Shown here: positions 11,749 to 14,607 of the stretch, piece by piece
Position numbering within the stretch: the stretch's first letter is position 1
Layout: each line of letters begins with the position of its first letter
Origin: JAABSX01 sp964480455
GTDB taxonomy: Bacteria > Bacteroidota > Bacteroidia > Cytophagales > Microscillaceae
DNA: 14,607 bases
Direction: 5' to 3'
Assembly (NCBI GenBank): GCA_964480455.1
Contig: CAYZQI010000121.1
Coordinates: forward strand, 1 to 14,607
Translations under genes and position numbers: made by a program
The notes under the pieces: generated by a model
What the model was told of the DNA's origin: nothing
Seen by the model: only the letters and a program-made list of their open reading frames with translations
Database searches by the model: none

Positions 11749-13890
11749 TTACTCCTTGATGCCTAAAAGGTGAAACATAAAAGCATACTCAAAAGCAATG
11801 TCATAAAATTGTTTGAATCTTCCTGTTTTGCCTCCATGCCCTGCTTCCATATCTGTTTTTAGGAGCAGGATATTACTATCGGTTTTCATTTCACGTAGTT
11901 TGGCCACCCATTTGGCAGGTTCCCAATACTGTACCTGCGAGTCGTGTAAACCTGTGGTAACCAGCAAGTTAGGATATGCCTTTGTTTCTACTTGGTCGTA
12001 TGGCGAATAAGAAAGCATGTAATCATAAGCTTCTTTTTCATTAGGATTTCCCCATTCATCATATTCGCCTGTGGTAAGAGGAATACTCTCGTCAAGCATA
12101 GTAGTAATTACATCTACAAAAGGAACTTGTGCAATAATTCCCTTAAAAAGGTCAGGACGCATATTCATTACTGCACCCATCAGTAAGCCTCCTGCGCTAC
12201 CTCCCTCTGCGATAAGGTATTCGGGTGAAGTGAATTTTTGCGCAACAAGGTACTCAGCACAAGCAATAAAATCAGTAAATGTATTTTTCTTTTTGAACAT
12301 TTTACCATTTTCATACCACTCTCGCCCCATTTCTTCGCCACCTCTGATGTGTGCTATCACATAGACAAAGCCCCTATCTAACAGACTGAGCCTTACAGAG
12401 CTAAAATAAGCATCTAATGAATTACCATAAGAGCCGTAGCCATAAAGCAAAAGTGGATTTTTACCCTCTTTGTTGATGCCTTTTTTATAAACTACCGACA
12501 TTGGGATTTCTGTACCATCACTTGTCTTGGCAAACAAGCGTTCGGCTTGGTACTCTTCGGCATTGTAGCCCCCTACCACCTCTTGTTGTTTTAGAAGCGT
12601 TTTTACTTTGCTACCCATGTCATAATCATAAACAGAACTAGGCGTAGTCATAGAAGTATAGCTATACCTTAGTACATTTGTATCAAACTCAGGATTAGTA
12701 GAACTGTAAGCTGTATAAGTAGCTTCGCCAAAGTCTAGGTAATGTTCTTGGCTGCCATTCCAAGGTCTTACACGCAAGGCAGTCAAACCTTTGATGCGCT
12801 CGCTCAATACGAGGTATTCTTTAAAAATATCCATATCTTCTAGCAGTACATCAGGGCGGTGGGCAACCAATTCTTTCCAATTTTTTTTATCAGTCTGTGC
12901 CGTAGAGGTTTCCATGAGCCTGAAATTTTTGGCGTTCCAATTAGTACGGATATAAAACTTATCGGCATAATGGTCTATAAAATACTCGTGTTCGGCTTCA
13001 CGCTGTTGGAAGATTTTAAACTTTTCGGTGGGTTTATCAGCACTTATGTAGTGGTATTCTGAAGAAAGCGTACTGAACGAGCCAATCATAATGTATGCCT
13101 TAGACTTAGTACGAAAGACCGAAGCATTAAAAGTTTCATCTTTTTCTTCAAATACGAGTACAGCCTTCTTTACATCTTCGCCTATTGTATGTCTATAGAC
13201 TTGATAAGGACGAAGTGTTTGAGGGTCTTTTTTTCCAAAAAAGATGGTTTTGTTATCGGCAGCCCATGCAAAACCTGCTACGTCTTCAATAGCATCAGGC
13301 AAGATTTCACCTGTTTGAAGATTTTTGAAATGTAAAGTATATTTTCTCCTGCCCACGGTGTCCACAAAATAAGCCGCCAAGATATTATCATCACTAACAG
13401 AGATGCCTCCCATAGAGTAAAAACTGTAGCCTTCAGCCATGAAGTTTACGTCCATCATTATTTCTTCTTTTGTACTAGGGCTGAGTGCTTCATTCTCAGT
13501 TCTTAGCAGTTCTTTTCGGCAGTAGATAGGGTATTCTTGCCCTTCTTCGTAGCGAGTATAGTAAGAATAACCATTGAGATTATAAGGCACTGACATATCG
13601 TTTTGCTTGATGCGCCCTTTAAGCTCTTCAAAAAGTTTTTCTTGGAGCACCTCTGTGGGTTTCATGATAGCCTCTGTATAGGCATTTTCAGCTTCTAAGT
13701 AGCTAATCACATTGGGGTCTTCACGCTGGTTGAGCCAATAGTAATTGTCTGTACGTTTATGCCCGTGTTTTTCAAGTGTATAGGGTATTTTCTTTGCTAC
13801 GGGAGGTGTTTGCGCCTGTAAATCAGTGAGTTGTGTCATCAATAATAGAATTAAGAGAATAGAAATTTTTGGAATGAATATTTTTTTCAT
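11749..13890 (-). CDS. Exported prolyl oligopeptidase family peptidase, oligopeptidase B-like (S9A)
   Basis: From the ATG at 13890 the protein has 713 residues; an open frame from 13929 adds 13 residues ahead of the signal peptide and is less likely. Residues 1-27 are a signal peptide ending LQAQ, so it is periplasmic or secreted. The beta-propeller part spans about 80-445; the alpha/beta hydrolase part spans about 455-713. The catalytic triad is S565 in GGSAGG, D650 in GLHDSQV, and H685 in EAGHGG. The segment RGGEEMGREWYENGKMFKKKNTFTDF (516-541) matches the oligopeptidase B region whose acidic residues favour cleavage after basic residues. It should hydrolyse short peptides. DUF2752 lies upstream on the same strand, about 105 bp away, so the two may share a transcript. 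Confidence 0.95.
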   Translation of the reverse strand: MKKIFIPKISILLILLLMTQLTDLQAQTPPVAKKIPYTLEKHGHKRTDNYYWLNQREDPNVISYLEAENAYTEAIMKPTEVLQEKLFEELKGRIKQNDMSVPYNLNGYSYYTRYEEGQEYPIYCRKELLRTENEALSPSTKEEIMMDVNFMAEGYSFYSMGGISVSDDNILAAYFVDTVGRRKYTLHFKNLQTGEILPDAIEDVAGFAWAADNKTIFFGKKDPQTLRPYQVYRHTIGEDVKKAVLVFEEKDETFNASVFRTKSKAYIMIGSFSTLSSEYHYISADKPTEKFKIFQQREAEHEYFIDHYADKFYIRTNWNAKNFRLMETSTAQTDKKNWKELVAHRPDVLLEDMDIFKEYLVLSERIKGLTALRVRPWNGSQEHYLDFGEATYTAYSSTNPEFDTNVLRYSYTSMTTPSSVYDYDMGSKVKTLLKQQEVVGGYNAEEYQAERLFAKTSDGTEIPMSVVYKKGINKEGKNPLLLYGYGSYGNSLDAYFSSVRLSLLDRGFVYVIAHIRGGEEMGREWYENGKMFKKKNTFTDFIACAEYLVAQKFTSPEYLIAEGGSAGGLLMGAVMNMRPDLFKGIIAQVPFVDVITTMLDESIPLTTGEYDEWGNPNEKEAYDYMLSYSPYDQVETKAYPNLLVTTGLHDSQVQYWEPAKWVAKLREMKTDSNILLLKTDMEAGHGGKTGRFKQFYDIAFEYAFMFHLLGIKE

Positions 13891-13995
13891 GTTTTTGATA
13901 TGGTTTGTTGGTGAATGTAATTTTATCATTATGCAAATTACAGAAAGATACCGATATATGAAAGTACTGTGAAGATATATGAAAAAAATAGGCGT

Positions 13996-14289
13996 TTATT
14001 TTTTACTTACTTGTTGTATATCTTTTGCGAATTGATAAATCACAAGGGAGGTAATTAAAGGAAGTACAATGAAACTCAGCGGGTTGTAAAAGTAGGCTTC
14101 TTCAAAATTAAGATGTAATAAGTGCATACATGCCCTTGTAAGTCCACAGGCATAACACTCTACGTCAAACACCAGTACAGATACACACAAACTCTGCCCC
14201 TCGTCAAAATAATCAGCAGGCAAAATGAGTAGTCCTAAACCTCCCAGAGCGAAACCAACAGCTACCTCGCTACAATGGAAGACAGCAAC
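13996..14289 (-). CDS. DUF2752 membrane protein, start codon unclear
   Basis: The conserved core is ECYACGLTRACMHLLHLNFEEAYFYNPLSF, the DUF2752 signature (C-x2-CG-x-TRA followed by a short helix and a NPL motif). A second membrane segment follows (IVLPLITSLVIYQF) and the C-terminus is QQVSKK. A TTG at 14223 would start inside the first membrane segment. The frame stays open to 14289, just after a TAG at 14290-14292, and encodes VGFALGGLGLLIL, a proper first helix, before PADYFDEG. Yet no ATG, GTG or TTG exists in that extension. The true start is therefore unknown: a rare start such as CTG (14245-14247), a sequencing error, or a damaged 5' end. The function of the family is not established. 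Coordinates give the full open frame. Confidence 0.72.
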   Translation of the reverse strand, partial: VAVFHCSEVAVGFALGGLGLLILPADYFDEGQSLCVSVLVFDVECYACGLTRACMHLLHLNFEEAYFYNPLSFIVLPLITSLVIYQFAKDIQQVSKK

Positions 14290-14520
14290 CTAGCCACTGA
14301 ACGCACACAATTTGCGAACATAGACATCACCCAAGCCCCAAAACCCAACCAAACAGGCAAAGCAGCCCGACTCAATGCTGCCGAAAACAAGCCCTTAGGC
14401 CCTTGGAAATCTATCCCCTCTGCTGTGTCAAGTCTTCTGAAAGATGACTTGACACGACCAATGAAAGCAAAGTCTGTGACTTTGCCTGTTTTTGCAAAAA
14501 AACAGCGGGTGTTGGAGTGA
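14275..14520 (+). CDS. Doubtful small ORF over a palindrome cluster
   Basis: This is an 81-codon ATG frame of unrecognised sequence, lysine- and proline-rich, with no membrane segment or known motif. Its first 50 codons use A/C-rich codons like those of mtnA, which weakly supports coding. Against it, the second half runs through three successive perfect palindromes (14425-14505), and its start overlaps the likely 5' end of the DUF2752 gene on the other strand. It may be a remnant or chance frame. Confidence 0.22.
   Translation: MEDSNLATERTQFANIDITQAPKPNQTGKAARLNAAENKPLGPWKSIPSAVSSLLKDDLTRPMKAKSVTLPVFAKKQRVLE
14425..14505. repeat. Three consecutive palindromes
   Basis: GTGTCAAGTC (14425-14434) pairs with GACTTGACAC (14446-14455), a perfect 10-bp stem. 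GCAAAGTC (14467-14474) pairs with GACTTTGC (14478-14485), 8 bp. CTGTTTTT (14486-14493) pairs with AAAAACAG ending at 14505. The first two share the core AAGTC/GACTT. Such a cluster suggests a terminator group or a dispersed palindromic repeat. Confidence 0.65.
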
Positions 14521-14607
14521 TGGGATGTTGGTTTTAGTTTGTAGATTGTGTTATTCAGTGTCTGTTCTGCATACGCAGGAAAAAGCCTGCCCTGTAAGGG
14601 TCTAGAC
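14521..14607. other. Window end with two small hairpins, no gene seen
   Basis: GCAGG (14575-14579) pairs with CCTGC (14586-14590), and CCCT-GTA-AGGG lies at 14590-14600. These adjacent mini-hairpins resemble the style of the 1115-1270 element but do not share its flanking motifs. Nothing coding is supported before the sequence stops. Confidence 0.4.

Overview
The window looks like chromosomal DNA of a Bacteroidetes bacterium, most likely a Cytophagales-type gliding or marine relative. The evidence is AT-rich sequence, genes without Shine-Dalgarno sites, several exact matches to the Bacteroidetes -7 promoter box TAnnTTTG (227-234 minus, 3261-3268, 6033-6040, 11313-11320, 10992-10999 minus), and family types typical of that phylum (DUF1573, short Crp-like regulators, DUF2752, exported S9A peptidase). 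The assignment is inference; no rRNA or tRNA gene was seen. A run of 100 N at 8834-8933 is an assembly gap of unknown true length.

Layout: 1-192 (minus) is the N-terminal part of an exported protein. 287-859 (minus) is a Crp/Fnr-like regulator. 860-1708 has no supported gene but holds a nested multi-hairpin element (1115-1270) and other palindromes. 1709-3166 is a polytopic membrane protein resembling GT-C glycosyltransferases. 3298-3693 is a secreted DUF1573 protein. It is followed by two copies of a 36-bp terminator and a third hairpin, which separate it from a convergent gene (3900-4943, minus) of unrecognised family carrying kinase-like motifs. 5142-5987 is a tandem universal stress protein.

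Next comes housekeeping metabolism on the plus strand. It comprises mtnA (6107-7225, methionine salvage) and tyrS (7340-8617), a repeat region with 30-bp and 16-bp tandem units around the assembly gap (8622-8976), an acyl-CoA thioesterase (8987-9397) and an epoxide-hydrolase-like alpha/beta hydrolase (9459-10340). A pRiA4b ORF-3-like gene (10409-10975, minus), a small single-domain protein (11376-11627), an exported oligopeptidase B-like S9A peptidase (11749-13890, minus) and a DUF2752 membrane protein (13996-14289, minus) follow. The last 320 bp are rich in palindromes.

The genes are mostly single units separated by strong intrinsic terminators, so this is an ordinary chromosomal backbone and not an operonic system. 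I see no CRISPR, phage, transposase or defence cluster. The unusual content lies in the intergenic DNA: the nested hairpin element, duplicated terminators that fold only as plus-strand RNA, a promoter that starts transcription inside a hairpin, and the minisatellite. The one protein worth pursuing as novel is the kinase-like product of 3900-4943.
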